A DNA stretch of 64,000 bases from positions 3,738,557 to 3,802,556 of the forward strand of contig NW_017804020.1 in NCBI RefSeq assembly GCF_001625305.1. Reading direction: 5' to 3'. Each line of letters starts with the position of its first letter. The first letter of the stretch is position 1. The stretch comes from Branchiostoma belcheri. Lineage: Eukaryota > Chordata > Leptocardii > Amphioxiformes > Branchiostomatidae. A program made the position numbers and the translations under genes. Under the pieces are notes generated by a model, which worked only from the letters and a program-made list of their open reading frames with translations, did not search any database and was not told the origin of the DNA. This document shows, in pieces, positions 27,972 through 40,369 of this stretch.

Positions 27972-28383
27972 GTGAGGGCCATGACAACCCAGAGTTGCGG
28001 GGTTTCTAAGTGATTTGAGTGTTTAAGACAAGTGAGGGCCGACCTAGTCGTGTTTTCATGTTAGCGTTGTTTAGTTGGGGTATTAGCGGACGGCTTGCTA
28101 ATGAGGAAAGTAGCCTCATTCTATCGCGAGCAATTTACCTCAAAGGGGATTGATTAAATGTGTGCATTGGGGAAGGGACTGCCCGTAAATTTCTCTTGTG
28201 GGTATCATACAGGTGGGCATGACACCGTATCGGGAGCTTCTATGGAATCCCATCGGTACGGGGTGTGTTGTTGGCCCGCCCAGGTCAATAAGCGTACTCC
28301 CGGGAATTTTTACCGACTGGAATTCGGTTAACCTTGCTGAAAGACGTACCGGCTGTTATTGGGGCCGGTAAAATACCCTGATG
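27972..28383. other. GC-rich non-coding stretch
   Basis: Higher GC than the surroundings, with no open frame of note and no splice-site context. It may be an old repeat; nothing specific recognised. Confidence 0.5.
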
Positions 28384-28760
28384 CAAAAAAATATATATTC
28401 TGAAAGAGAAAATCTGTCTGATATTGACATTTACTACTATTTCTTAGCACATGTTCGTCATTTTTTCATACTCGAAGCGTTTAAAACAGCTATAGCCTAA
28501 AACAATCTACATGAAAAGTTACATTTCTTTTTGGTGCCACCATAAATAGCTAGAAACAGCCGACGATACGAAACAAGCAACAGTTTTCCGTCAGCGACAT
28601 CGCAGGGTTTTTTTTCTTCACAATTTCAGTATATATATGCTAGCTAGGGGATAGCTAACGTTTTAAGGAAGTACAACACAAAGAGGTTGATGGTTTAACT
28701 TAATTACAGTACTACATTAAAAAATGGCCAGAAAATTGAGTTTGAAAATCCATTTTTACT
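28384..28760. mobile_element. TTAA-type MITE copy
   Basis: The family blocks gatattgacatttactac, tttggtgccaccataaat, gatacgaaacaagcaac and gacatcgca appear in family order. The ends are degraded. Confidence 0.6.
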
Positions 28761-29412
28761 GCTCTTTGACGTTATAACATATTGTAAGGTTTTCTCATCA
28801 TTATGTACATAAAGACAATATTACACCACTGACTGTGACCCAACATAATACCCAACCAACACAAGTACGCTGTGTTTTGCCTTGAGTCACGCGAAGCTAA
28901 TTCTGTATCGTATATTACAATATTATGTATGGACAACAGGTTTAGTTGCCTAAACAGTGCCAAGGGTGACATCACATCCTGCTCACCCTTTGTTTAATAT
29001 TATCGCATTGAATATCATCATTCATAACATCATTTGCATTTCCGGCATCAGGAACGGATGTATAGAATTCTATCATTTACTTTCACCCTTTCGACCCATC
29101 ATAAACTAATATTCTGTCAAAATACAATTATAGGCTAGTTTACAGGCATTTTAAGGCGTCTTCACAAGGCAACAAGATAACAGTCTATATTTATATCTTT
29201 TAAATAAACCATAACGTTACAATAATAAACTATAAGGGCCACGTAACATGTGGCTTCAATCTGCTCTCGCCTTTTATATGTATTTGGTATTCAGCACGAG
29301 AATAGAGGTCTATTTTAAGACTGTGTGTGACCTTGGTCTTCTCTCTCTTTCCAGATGTATTCAATGTTGATGCCAGCATCTCTGAAAGGTCCGAATGGAG
29401 CCAGCTCCTAGA
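28761..29412. other. Non-coding, AT-rich stretch
   Basis: No gene seen. A good acceptor (tctctctttccag, ends 29354) on the plus strand is followed by a 20-codon frame ending in TAA, too short to claim. Confidence 0.5.
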
Positions 29413-29528
29413 CTAATGGTTGTAGATACTCTGTGATAGATTGGGTGGGCGTGGCCTCTTGGTCGCCATGTAGAGACGTCTCTCAGCCAGCCATCGATAA
29501 AGATCGTCTTCAAATGTTTGGAGAACGT
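29413..29528 (-). CDS. Possible orphan terminal exon (37 residues)
   Basis: On the minus strand a strong acceptor (cttgtgtccttttag) precedes a phase-1 frame of 116 nt ending in TAG. The residues include LQTFEDDLYRWLAERRLYM and end QSIYNH, charged and gene-like. I cannot find its upstream exons with confidence and do not recognise the protein. It may belong to a gene whose other exons lie to the right, or be chance. Confidence 0.35.
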
Positions 29529-29639
29529 CTAAAAGGACACAAGAGGACAGGGAAAGGCATGGATAAATGTGAAGGTGAAAGAATGGAGATGGTACACAAA
29601 CACTACAGACTGGCGCCGGGAAAGGACCGTTCATTTTAA

Positions 29640-30018
29640 AGGCACCCAAATGCGATTTCAGGGAAGTAAAACCGGGTCTTCAAAGTCATGTTTCTGGCGA
29701 TTATTTCAATGTAGTAAGTTGAATACATTCGAAACAGCCCTATCCTATAGCATACTGATATTTCGATATCTCTGAGGCAAAAGTGTGATGACTGAAAACG
29801 TTTGCTTGTTTCGTATCGTAGGCAGGTTCTATTTATTTATTGGTGGTAACAAAAAATAAAGGGACTCCTTGCGTGTCTTGTTTTGGGGCTACTTTAAACG
29901 CTTCAAGTATGAAATGACGAAAAATGTGCCAATAAATGACAGTAAATCTATTTCCTAATTCATAATATTTTTCAGGATATTTTTGTTGTTTTCATGAAAC
30001 TGCGTGCAATGGGTGCCT
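29640..30018. mobile_element. TTAA-flanked MITE, 379 bp
   Basis: The ends AGGCACCCAAATGCGATTTC and ...CAATGGGTGCCT are inverted repeats flanked by TTAA on both sides (29636-29639 and 30019-30022). This is piggyBac-style target duplication without a transposase. Best-bounded member of a family with about ten copies in the window. Confidence 0.85.
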
Positions 30019-30687
30019 TTAAGAAGTGAATCCGCTACACAATGCCGACCCCCCCCCCTGGCTTTACCTTGGTTTCTCCTACTCTTGGCTCTCATATTAC
30101 TTTAGACAGCGATTGGATTTTCTCCTAACTTGATTACCTACATGCGCACGTACCCCTACATTCATAATTCAAAACGAAAATATAACATTAAACCGACACA
30201 CTCAAGTTCCCATTCAAGTTTCTGACTGATGATATTTAAAAAAAAATCAAAAAAAAATTAATTATCTTCGAATTCGATATCGCAGACACATATGTCGGAC
30301 CTGTAACAGTGCATGTATGATTTATCAATTTATAAACGCTCGAAGTATTCGTTCTTTTCTGCAGATTATATGATAAGCTTCCCATTCGTTTCAAATTATC
30401 TAAATCCTCCAGCTATATGGAATGCTGCTATGCAAGATCAATGTGTTAATAATCTACTTGTGTGTTATATCAATAACACTTGAGCTGACGGACTGTCAGA
30501 GGGAAAAAAAGATGAATGGCACCATTGTTATTATTTTTTTCTCGCACACACCAGTTATGGCGCCCAGAATCTATTTATTATCATACATATATCGATCTAT
30601 AGACAAGGCAGAAAAACAAGTCACAATAAATTTAATAGAGCTGCTCTGTATTCTAACGTCGGAGCTGTAAAAATTGAAAACTTACAT

Positions 30688-31152
30688 TTAATAAAGTCGG
30701 CGAAATAGTCTCGAACAGGCCGTCGAGACGAGGACCACTGCCACGACGAGGACAACCACGAACAGAATCGGCTGCAACGCGGACGCCCGCTCTGTGTCCT
30801 TCGCGGAGCCCCTCAACAGGCGGCTGTTTTCCGAGACTGACGCCCGACGGCTTCTCTGAGGCTCCGGTCTGCCGGTGGAGGTTGTAGTAGTAGGCGGTAC
30901 GATAATGGAGAATCTCCGAAACCTGGGGAGCGAGGGGTCGTCTTGTTGTTCCTCGGGGTGAAACTCCACGCCCTCCCCGATGGACTGGAGCTTATCTTCC
31001 CTGGACGCGACTGCAGATTTGTAAACAGGAAGATAGGCTGGCATGGACACCCGCCTCTTCCTCAGAGGAGCGGACGTGGACGGTTTCAACCGCCTTCCAC
31101 CTAACATGTCTTCCTGATTCGGCGGATCACACAGATCTGTAGTTCCGTACAT
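30688..31152 (-). CDS. Tail-anchored membrane protein with three RRxS sites, unknown family
   Basis: Single open frame of 154 residues with coding-like GC content. The start is MYGTTDL at 31152, because an in-frame TAA lies a few codons upstream. The body is basic and Ser/Thr/Pro-rich, without a signal peptide. The only membrane helix (about residues 127-145, LFVVVLVVAVVLV) is at the C-terminus, followed by STACSRLFRRLY and the stop, so the topology is tail-anchored with a cytosolic N-terminus. Three R-R-x-S sites (Ser36, Ser82, Ser105) fit the PKA consensus. A perfect donor-like AT|gtaagt lies two bases after the stop, which could mark a 3'UTR intron. It may be single-exon or have non-coding exons. 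Function unknown. Confidence 0.6.
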   Translation of the reverse strand: MYGTTDLCDPPNQEDMLGGRRLKPSTSAPLRKRRVSMPAYLPVYKSAVASREDKLQSIGEGVEFHPEEQQDDPSLPRFRRFSIIVPPTTTTSTGRPEPQRSRRASVSENSRLLRGSAKDTERASALQPILFVVVLVVAVVLVSTACSRLFRRLY

Positions 31153-33132
31153 CTTTTTTATCTCCACAAATATTTAGCGTATGGGAGGGTTTTTCAAACC
31201 GACCCGGATTCGCACACAGACGGACGGCCGGCCCCGTGCGTCGCACAGTCGGGGTTACTGGCGCAGCAATCAAAAATAAACACCGACAATTGTAACGGCA
31301 ATTTTGCCGAGATGAATGAACGGACGGGCTCGTCTCAGATTCTTCATCATCTCTTCCTAGTGAAATGTGTTCTTCTGTCAAGAATATCGTCGAAAGAAGT
31401 GAACCTTGTGGATTAATAGTGTTTCATACGACGTTGCTGACTTTGATTGAAACAAAAAAACACCTATCAGTTAGTGTTATCGTTTGGCATGTGTTTCTGT
31501 CCTTCCAGATATTACATTGATTTAAAGTAAATATTTAAACGTTAATGTTGTTTACTCAAGAAATAAGTCAACATAGCCATTACTAGCTCTAGCTGAACAA
31601 TATCAATGAAATGTATCTTTGTTATATATTTTTTCCCTAACCCTCAACTCTTCCCTAATGACTTCAATGAAAAGCGACCAATTTAAGCTTTCTAATGAAT
31701 AAATAAAGGTACCGTTTTTTTTTCAAACAAAAAAACTTTAATATAACTCTTAAGAATTAACTACAAATCAAACAGTGCCAGTTCACAAGTGCAATTTTAC
31801 GGAATACAGTACAATCGTATTAATATATAGTGAAATTTTACTAGTAGAATTGCACTGTATACTCTGGCACCCCTATTTTCTGAGTTGCTGTAATACCGAC
31901 CATGACTACGAAGGTCAGCCACAGACGAACTAATTTCGCCCGTAGTCGCCGTCCTGAATTTTAACACAATCCCTGTGAAATCTAATGGAGCCTTCCCGTC
32001 AGACGAGTTAATGTTTGACCCGATCCCCTTCCCAGTGGAAGACTTCGCGCGTGCGTGAGTGGTCGCTGAAGTGCGACCACGTGTGATCTTCCCTAACCAC
32101 TCTATTAGCTAAGGTAGAAACGGATGGGTTTTACGTTAGAGAGATCGTGAAGTATCGAATGTGATTCGCTCCTGGAGTACCCTTCAGCCTTGTGTACCCT
32201 TCAGACATGCAGGAAGGTCATTAACCTCCATAGCATGCCAAAAACTTCAGGATCTTTGGGAGCTTTTATGTGCTATTTTCTGATTGCATATAGACAACAT
32301 AGCTGGCCTGGTTGAATTACCCCCGTTTTTAGAACTGGGCTAATCAGAAAACAGCCGAAGACCACCTAATCAGTTCTATAAGCCTGCTACGAAGGCTGGA
32401 ATGTCATATACTTCAACCTGGTTTAGCTAGCTTAAGAGAGCAGTATGTAGCATTTTTGCACCAAAAACTGAAATATTTTTATTGAAAAGGCCTTCATATC
32501 AGACATTTTCATTCAATTATTTTTAATATGGTTGTTTAATTACGTCACTTTTTTACATTTATGGTTCGCGTTCAAACAGCTCACACGAGGGGCGCTCATT
32601 TTGTGGTACCAACAAAATACCAGAATGTAAACAAACAAGGTTAAAAGCTGTGTTTCAATCTTTGAACACACTCAAATTGTGTATTTTGGCACCTCTACTT
32701 CCTTAATGATATCTAGCAATGGAGTAGGGTTGATTCAACTTACAACATGTACTTAAAAGAAATAACATAAAGAAATGAATGGTACATTTTTCTTGTATCG
32801 TCCTAAAGTTACAGAATGCAGCTTTAAGTGTCTGTGCCATATACTCAGCCCTGTATTTAAGCTTATACCATATTTACCGTTTTTCTTTCCTTTGTTTAGC
32901 ATCATTGTTATCCTATATACAATCGCCAAACGTTGAAGATGTACAGTATAAATACGGTACAACTGGTTTTGTTATGCCAATATATTTGATTGATTAAATG
33001 CCAGTGGCTCGCCTCATTACGGAAACATTGTGCGGTATCGTGTCGCGTATTCATTAGTCTACACACTTATGGAAACATTCGCCAAGTAATTAAATATGCT
33101 GTGTTTTTTTTTGGGGGGGGGGTACCCGGTTA
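31153..33132. other. Non-coding region upstream of tail-anchored gene
   Basis: No gene supported. An 84-codon minus-strand frame at 31381-31127 overlaps the 5' end of the tail-anchored frame and could be part of its leader. Weak TTAA-family fragments occur near 32430-32790. Confidence 0.5.
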
Positions 33133-33404
33133 TATATACATGTATATAGCGCAAGGCATTCAGAATATATGTGCTTGTATGTGATACACGTTGTTTTCGC
33201 CTTCGTGGGGTTTCTGGTGTTATGGTTTATGAATATGATGCTTATCTGACACTGTATTTTCAGAATATCGGTAAATAGTGCACACTGTAACGGGGTATGT
33301 CCGTAAGGGTACATTTACATTGTTTTGGGACATTCATGTATTTTACTACATTTATGCATAGTACAAGTACGATATGATATAAATTGTACCAATACACACA
33401 TTCT

Positions 33405-33693
33405 TTTGAAGCAAGTTTGAACTGGATTTTCAAAAACTGGACTTTCATAGTCAATTTCCTCGTATAGATATCCGCGAGGCAAAAATGTGATGCCACTGAC
33501 CAAAAATAGTTAACTAGTTGATTGATTCATAACATTGGCTGATTCTTACTATTTCTTGGTGGTACCAAAAAAATAAGAGGACTTCTTACGTTACTTGTTT
33601 TTGGGCTATTTCAAACGCTTCAACGGTATGAAATACTAGTAATGTGTTCAGAAAGGTAGATTGTATTGTCTTGCTGACCTGATTTGGATGCCT
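33405..33693. mobile_element. TTAA-type MITE within duplication copy A
   Basis: Family blocks gaactggattttcaaaaac, ggtggtaccaaaaaaataa and a right end ggatgcct followed by TTAA (33694-33697). Left end eroded. Confidence 0.65.
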
Positions 33694-33945
33694 TTAATGT
33701 GATAACCGTTCTACAGAAATAATATATACGTTGTCAGATTAAGATAAAGTGTCAGTCAGCGTACATTAGAGATACTGCGTTATCTGGGATAGCCACACGC
33801 GCGTGTGACGCCTAGATTACAACATGCTGATACTGAAATCTGATTATTCAGAATAATAACTATATCATTAACAGTCTAATAGGTATGCCTGACACTGTGC
33901 GTTAGGTACGCACAATTAAAAAAAAACAACAAGATAAGCCCCTAT

Positions 33946-34215
33946 CACATATTTAGAACCTTCTCCCGAATTCTAACCAACCAAGGTTGGCTGAAGCAGA
34001 CCAGAATTTAGGCTACGCCTACCTTTTAATGTGAATCTAATCTAACTTGAGTCACATTTGACTCGTACTCACGCCCGACCACTGCCGACCTACTCCCAAC
34101 CACCAGCGCAACAAGTCCCCAACCTTTAGCTATATAGTTCAAGTGTTCAGACTGCTCCCGAACTTCAGCCAACCTGCGTTGGTTGTCGGTAGGGGAAAGG
34201 TTCTGAGTGTGTGAT
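33946..34215. mobile_element. MITE with long inverted ends, copy A
   Basis: The left end cacatatttagaaccttctc with accaaggttggctgaag is answered at the right by cttcagccaacctgcgttgg and gaaaggttctgagtgtgtg. Copies are at 39646-39900 and 63621-63760. Confidence 0.75.
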
Positions 34216-34309
34216 GCATGGGGCATAAAGTTGCATCACTATCTAACATTAGGATGATACAAAAAGTTGTTTTTATGATTACTGAAGAAAAACATATTGT
34301 TTTTGCTAC

Positions 34310-34540
34310 GTTTGTTCTTCTTTTCCTAACAGTGACCTTTGACCTGACTGAACCTGACTGTCTCTCACGATGGTAACTGGTGTTGGGTTACATAATGTTG
34401 CAATTTTATAGTAGGAGGGATTTAGACTCCTGTCACCATATATGTGAATGTGTTTGAGTACGAATTAACAGAGCAGACCATGTGCGAAGGTTAACATTAT
34501 GCATTTGCTTTGCAAATGTTACTTTTCCAGTTTGGTAACG
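34310..34540. repeat. Dispersed repeat, copy 1 of 3
   Basis: The ordered blocks cttcttttcctaac, gatggtaactggtg, tgaatgtgtttgagta and ttgcaaatgttac are shared with 51815-52082 and 63012-63272. It is absent from duplication copy B, so it was inserted after, or lost from, one copy. Confidence 0.7.
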
Positions 34541-36204
34541 TCTTTACAAGGCAAGTTCAACCAACTCTAATACATTGCTAATATGTGCCAATCCGGCATT
34601 GGATGTGCCAAAGGACGACGCCGTATGAGTGTGTTCAAAAGCTGTAAACACAGCTGTCAGCCATGTTTGTTTACACATTAGTATTTTGTAGTGCACGTGG
34701 CGCCACACTGAGTGCCTCTAGATCTTGTGTGGGCTATTTAAGGGACAACCATAAATATGCTGAAAAGTGGAAGTGAATTTCAATCACACGAATAGTCTTT
34801 TCAATTAAAGTATTTGAATTTTTGTCCCTTTAAGTTCCCCGTACAGGTATCGATGGTTTGGCTGTCTTGGACTAGTCGCTACAGGTTAGCTTAACCCATC
34901 AGGTTCGATTTTGACAGAACTTCACTTCACACAAAGAAACGCAAGATTATGAAGACAAATTACGTTTCTTTCAAGCCCATTAAGTAGATAATGAAAGTTG
35001 AGCCACTTGCCATACTCCCCTGTATACTGCGGTTTGAATGCTAATGAAAGAGGGATCAGCTCATAACCTGTCACACTTTGAATCAAAATCAGTTCTGTCC
35101 AAGGTGCTGAAAACGTAGTCATGTCGATTCGCTAATGCTGCTCAGTTCTAAAACGTGTAATTCTCTTTCGGAAATTGCCAATGCGTTAGTGGTAATGCGT
35201 TCTGAAACACTGCCGTAATTACTTGTAGGTCTGTTTTTTTGCAACATTCTATGTTTTTGTTACTAACTCTCTTTGCCATTGTCGCCGCGCGTTCCCTTCT
35301 GTTAAACGGTCGTTGCGATTTGAAATTGTTGATGGTATATCACCAACCTGTATACGTCCTTGCCATATCCCAGCGGCATTTTTGAGAAGGAAAAAGCATT
35401 TAAAATATATAAAAAGAAAATTTCTATTGAAAATTTACAACTCCTACGCGACAAAATTATAAAATATTTAACATCTTTCACAGCCCAACATACTGCTCAC
35501 TTCACCTATATCAATCAAGCTCGGGTGAAGATTCAAATCTGCAGACGTTTCCAGGCGATCGTTAGAATCACTCAAAACTCTCTAATTGAACCCGGTAGGG
35601 TTTTCTAATCCGGTATTTCATCAGAAGGATGTGACATGGGGGATGTCACATTGTCATTAAGATACGCTATCAAAACAGCGGGGACTGGCGGGCTTAATCT
35701 GCTGTAGGCCACAGCAAGTAAATTGTACGGATGGCATCCTCCTCAGACTACAAATCTAATGCGATAGGGACGAAAAAACAACAAGGCAGGTAAAAAAAAA
35801 ACAAGGTTCCTACATTTTCAAATTTTGACATCATAAACCTACACTGTAGTTAAGCATGGAATGATGATACCTATATTGTGCTAACTTTACCGCGAACTAT
35901 TTGTAACATCCATTTTCTCACTGAAACTACTTTGAAAAATAAGTTTTCAGTGATTGTACAAATGTTTTTGATTCAGTGGGGACATCACATATACCCAGCC
36001 ACCATCACGAGTAAAAGAAATAAAATATATCACTGCATCAAAGTAAAGGACAAAAGAAATCAGAGCCTTGTCTTTTTTCTCATCTCTTCATATTTATCTG
36101 CCATTCACCTTCCTGCATGGCAACAGACATCTTTGCCCATTTTCGGCACTTTGACCACCGTCAGAGGGCAACAAAATAAAAATGTATTTTTTTCCAAAAT
36201 CAGG

Positions 36205-36260
36205 CGAAAATTAATTAATGCGCGCGCTGATGCCATCCATAAATATTACTTGCTGTGGCC
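36205..36260. repeat. Dispersed gcgcgc/gatgtcatccata motif
   Basis: The motif aggcgaaaattaatt with atgcgcgcgctgatgccatc recurs at 37091-37140, 41868-41925, 42770-42830 and, inverted, near 58945-58975. Probably the ends of an unrecognised element. Confidence 0.5.
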
Positions 36261-37185
36261 GTATAAGTCAAACGGCTTCCATCGCTTATCAAACTGAATA
36301 TCAGCAGTGCTTTCATTGGTGGTTGGGTAGCTTACGAGCTTTCCTCTGTTTCGACAAAGACCGATCGTCTGTGTCTGTTGTATTTAGATAAAGATCAGAC
36401 TTGCGTCTTTTGCGTGCTGTTCTAGATTTTGGTTCCATTTATTTTCTTGGTTTTAGGCACTGAAACTTGTCATGTCGTGTGAAGGCAAACCTTCATCACT
36501 GGCGTTCGTGCTTATCCGTTCTGATCGTAATGAGTTGTGCGAGAATAAGCTACCCCATTATTCAGTCATAAATGTAATAGAGCATGAAATACCACATGTA
36601 GACATTCGAAAACCCGCAGGTTGTGTGAGAATTACGGAGAAAGATTATACAAGTTCATTGTCCTTGCAAATGAAAAACACTTCGAAAGACCCGTTTCACT
36701 CCTCACCATAACGGTTACAAAATAAGGCCACACTTAATTTAATGGATGACATTCTCTGAAGACCCCCAAACTAGTGCGCGCGGGCGAATAAAATAAAAAT
36801 CCGACCCCAAATAAAAATGCTACTAAACCACATGAATACAAAGGCAAAGCTGGTATTATGAATTTGCGACAGTACACAGCGACGTATACGACAAGCCGGC
36901 ATATGCTGGCCTTTTGCGGAATTTATGAATCGACACTGTACGGTATGTACTGAGGTCTTGAGTCGTGGAGCTTCGGTAGCCTGGATGCCCGGCCCCGTAT
37001 TGTCGCTATATAGCAGGCTACCATGGACCAAGGACTACCCAGGCCTAGAGCAAGGCCAGAGCCTCGGATGACGTGATCTTTTTTTTTTTTAGAACAGGCG
37101 GAAATCAATGCGCGAGCGGATGTGATCCATAAAATTAAGGCGGTGTGGCCTAAGCGAATTATTTCTTATATTACTCAGCGAAGAA

Positions 37186-37220
37186 GGTCAGTGACCTCGA
37201 ATTCGAGGAGGTCACTGACC
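37186..37220. repeat. Palindrome GGTCAGTGACCTC...
   Basis: 13-bp arms GGTCAGTGACCTC / GAGGTCACTGACC around gaattcga; conserved in duplication copy B at 42861-42898 with small changes. Confidence 0.8.
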
Positions 37221-38015
37221 GAAGTATTGCCATCAATTGTGTCCGTACATTCGCAACTGAAACTCACAATCCCCTGTTGCATCGGTAGGTACATGTAGTT
37301 TGGCACGTCGTGTACTAATATGTGCAAGATGATGCACGATTTATACCGTAAAAATTCATATTAATCATATAATATTTTTAAAACACCCAATTTTGATGGA
37401 CTTGTGGAACAGTCCGCCTTTTCGGATTTGCGTTTTTCCAAACATATATTGCTACTGCTATTACTTAGTGCGGTTTCTTAATCATTTCATACTAGCGCTC
37501 CCCTTATACTAGCGCCTTACCATGAGCTAATGGAACATAGTCACAACGGGATTCTAGGTTAATTTAGCAGTCTTACAGTAAGCCAAGACTTGATAAGTGC
37601 AGTACTCTAGACATTATCTCAAGCTGTAATCCAAGCATCAAGGCATTGATTTTCGACTACTTAAGACTCGATCTTCAAGAAAACCTCACAGAACGATTAC
37701 TCTTAGATCCCAAGATATAACTGCGCATTTCTACACCGTATTTCTAAGCCAAGACAGCACCTAGATATAACAGAAGTACATTATGTGATTATAGGAGAGC
37801 ATTCGTTTTTAGCTGATGCCATTTAAAACGGCTGGCACTAGCAGAACCTATTGGAGGAAACCACACAGAACGAATTAACAAGCTTAAGCATACGATTATC
37901 GATAGCATACTAGTAATAGAATAGAATAGCAGTTATCATGTTTCCTACTTATGTAAAGCATATCCACTTTTTACCCTGTATACCAACGTTATATTAGTTT
38001 TAAAGTAGATATAGT

Positions 38016-38817
38016 GNNNNNNNNNNNNNNNNNNNNNNNNNNNNNNNNNNNNNNNNNNNNNNNNNNNNNNNNNNNNNNNNNNNNNNNNNNNNNNNNNNNN
38101 NNNNNNNNNNNNNNNNNNNNNNNNNNNNNNNNNNNNNNNNNNNNNNNNNNNNNNNNNNNNNNNNNNNNNNNNNNNNNNNNNNNNNNNNNNNNNNNNNNNN
38201 NNNNNNNNNNNNNNNNNNNNNNNNNNNNNNNNNNNNNNNNNNNNNNNNNNNNNNNNNNNNNNNNNNNNNNNNNNNNNNNNNNNNNNNNNNNNNNNNNNNN
38301 NNNNNNNNNNNNNNNNNNNNNNNNNNNNNNNNNNNNNNNNNNNNNNNNNNNNNNNNNNNNNNNNNNNNNNNNNNNNNNNNNNNNNNNNNNNNNNNNNNNN
38401 NNNNNNNNNNNNNNNNNNNNNNNNNNNNNNNNNNNNNNNNNNNNNNNNNNNNNNNNNNNNNNNNNNNNNNNNNNNNNNNNNNNNNNNNNNNNNNNNNNNN
38501 NNNNNNNNNNNNNNNNNNNNNNNNNNNNNNNNNNNNNNNNNNNNNNNNNNNNNNNNNNNNNNNNNNNNNNNNNNNNNNNNNNNNNNNNNNNNNNNNNNNN
38601 NNNNNNNNNNNNNNNNNNNNNNNNNNNNNNNNNNNNNNNNNNNNNNNNNNNNNNNNNNNNNNNNNNNNNNNNNNNNNNNNNNNNNNNNNNNNNNNNNNNN
38701 NNNNNNNNNNNNNNNNNNNNNNNNNNNNNNNNNNNNNNNNNNNNNNNNNNNNNNNNNNNNNNNNNNNNNNNNNNNNNNNNNNNNNNNNNNNNNNNNNNNN
38801 NNNNNNNNNNNNNNNNN
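38016..38817. other. Assembly gap (N run) between duplication copies
   Basis: 802 undetermined bases exactly at the junction between copy A and copy B of the 5.7 kb tandem duplication. Confidence 0.99.
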
Positions 38818-39054
38818 CTTTATATAGATGTATTGCGCAAGGCATTCAGAATATATGTGTTTGTATACATATGTGATACACGTTGTTTTCGCCTTCGTGG
38901 GGTTTCATGTGTTGTGGTTTATGAATATGATGCTTATCAGTATTATCAATAATATCGGTAAAGGGTACATTTACATTGTTTCTTTTGTCATTCATGTACT
39001 TCATGTATACGTAGTACAAGTATGATATGATATGAATTGTACCAATACATAAAT

Positions 39055-39398
39055 TCTTTTGAAGCAAGATTGAACTGGATTAAAAAAAAACGTGATTTTC
39101 AAGGGTTAATTTTCTTGTCATTTGATGTAGTAAGTTGAATTAACCCTATCCTATGGCATACTGATATCTTTGAGGCAAAAATGTGATGTCCCTGACGAAA
39201 AATAGTTGATTATTTCATAACATAGGCTCATTCTTAGTATTTCTTGGTGGTACCAAAAAATAAAAGGACTCCTCACGTTGCTTGTTTTGGGCTACTTCAA
39301 ACGCTTCAAGTATGAAATAATGTGTTCAGAAAGGCAGCAAATATCAATATCACACAGATATATATTTTTATGCTGACCTGAAATTGTATTGGATGCCT
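39055..39398. mobile_element. TTAA-type MITE within duplication copy B
   Basis: Paralogue of 33405-33693; the right end cctgaaattgtattggatgc-ct is followed by TTAA (39399-39402). Confidence 0.65.
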
Positions 39399-39645
39399 TT
39401 AAAGTGATAACAGTTCTACAGAAGTAATATATATTATACGCTGTCAGATTAAGATAAAATGTCAGACATATCGTACATTAGAGATACTGAGTTATCTATG
39501 GTAGCCACACGCGCGTGCGACGCCTCGATTACAACATGCTGATACTGAAATCTGATTATTCAGAATAATAACTATATGGCATGTCTGACACCATTCGTTA
39601 TGCATGCAGAATTGCATTAGAGATAAAGCCCATGTCACACATTTA

Positions 39646-39900
39646 GAACCTTCTCCCGACTTACAACTAACAAAGGTTGGCTTAAGCAGACCAGATTTAG
39701 GCTACGCCTACCTTTTTAGATGAATCGAACCGAATTTAAGTCAAATTTGATTACCAGCCACGCCCGACCACTTCCGACCTGCTCCCAACCACCAGCGCAA
39801 CAAGTCCCTAACACTCAGTCCACAACCAAATGTTCAGACTGCTCCCGAATTTCAGCCAACCTCGGTTGGTTGTCGGTAGGGGAAGGAGGGAGTGTGTGAT
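39646..39900. mobile_element. MITE with long inverted ends, copy B
   Basis: Paralogue of 33946-34215, beginning cacacatttagaacc and ending gggagtgtgtgat. Confidence 0.75.
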
Positions 39901-39949
39901 GGGGCATAAAGCTGCATCAGTATGGCAAGCATAGACACTTTCAATCTAC

Positions 39950-40083
39950 TTACGTTTACACAAATTTATATCTACTAATTACCTGTAGTTATTAGAGAAT
40001 AACCTAATAGCCTAATGAAAAGCTAGTTATTCTCTAATAACTACGGGTAATTCATAGATATCGATTTGTGCAAATGTACATTT
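39950..40083. mobile_element. Foldback palindrome, about 134 bp
   Basis: The 27-bp inner arms at 39977-40003 and 40026-40052 (gtagttattagagaataac) have one mismatch; pairing continues outward through acaaatttatatcta / tagatatcgatttgt with gaps. It is unique to duplication copy B. Confidence 0.75.
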
Positions 40084-40369
40084 GTAGCCTTGATCATTAT
40101 GCACATGAAAATCATACTTTTATTGCAGTTATTTGTACCAAAGTGCTGTATTATAACTTTAAAGATGATTATATTTGGGGCAATAAAATATGATGACGTC
40201 ATCAATATGGTCCATAAAATCATATTCATATCCCTTTTGTACCCAGATATCAATATTCAGTACAACTACAGTTCTTTCTAAATTTCTTTGTGACAAAACG
40301 ATGCAAAGTTTAAAATGCCAAATTAGCCAGTGAGGACACTTTAAATGGCAATGAAATACGAGACAGAAA

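Larger units (their letters stand above)
33133..38015. repeat. Tandem segmental duplication, copy A (truncated by gap)
   Basis: It matches copy B (38818-43719) in order over most of its length, from gcgcaaggcattcagaatat to aaagtagatatagtg, with an offset of 5.67-5.70 kb. The middle part (about 34250-35440) differs from copy B. No conserved coding frame is found. Confidence 0.9.

Noticed and set aside
38000-38952. 281- and 312-codon frames at the second gap
   Set aside because: Consist of undetermined bases.
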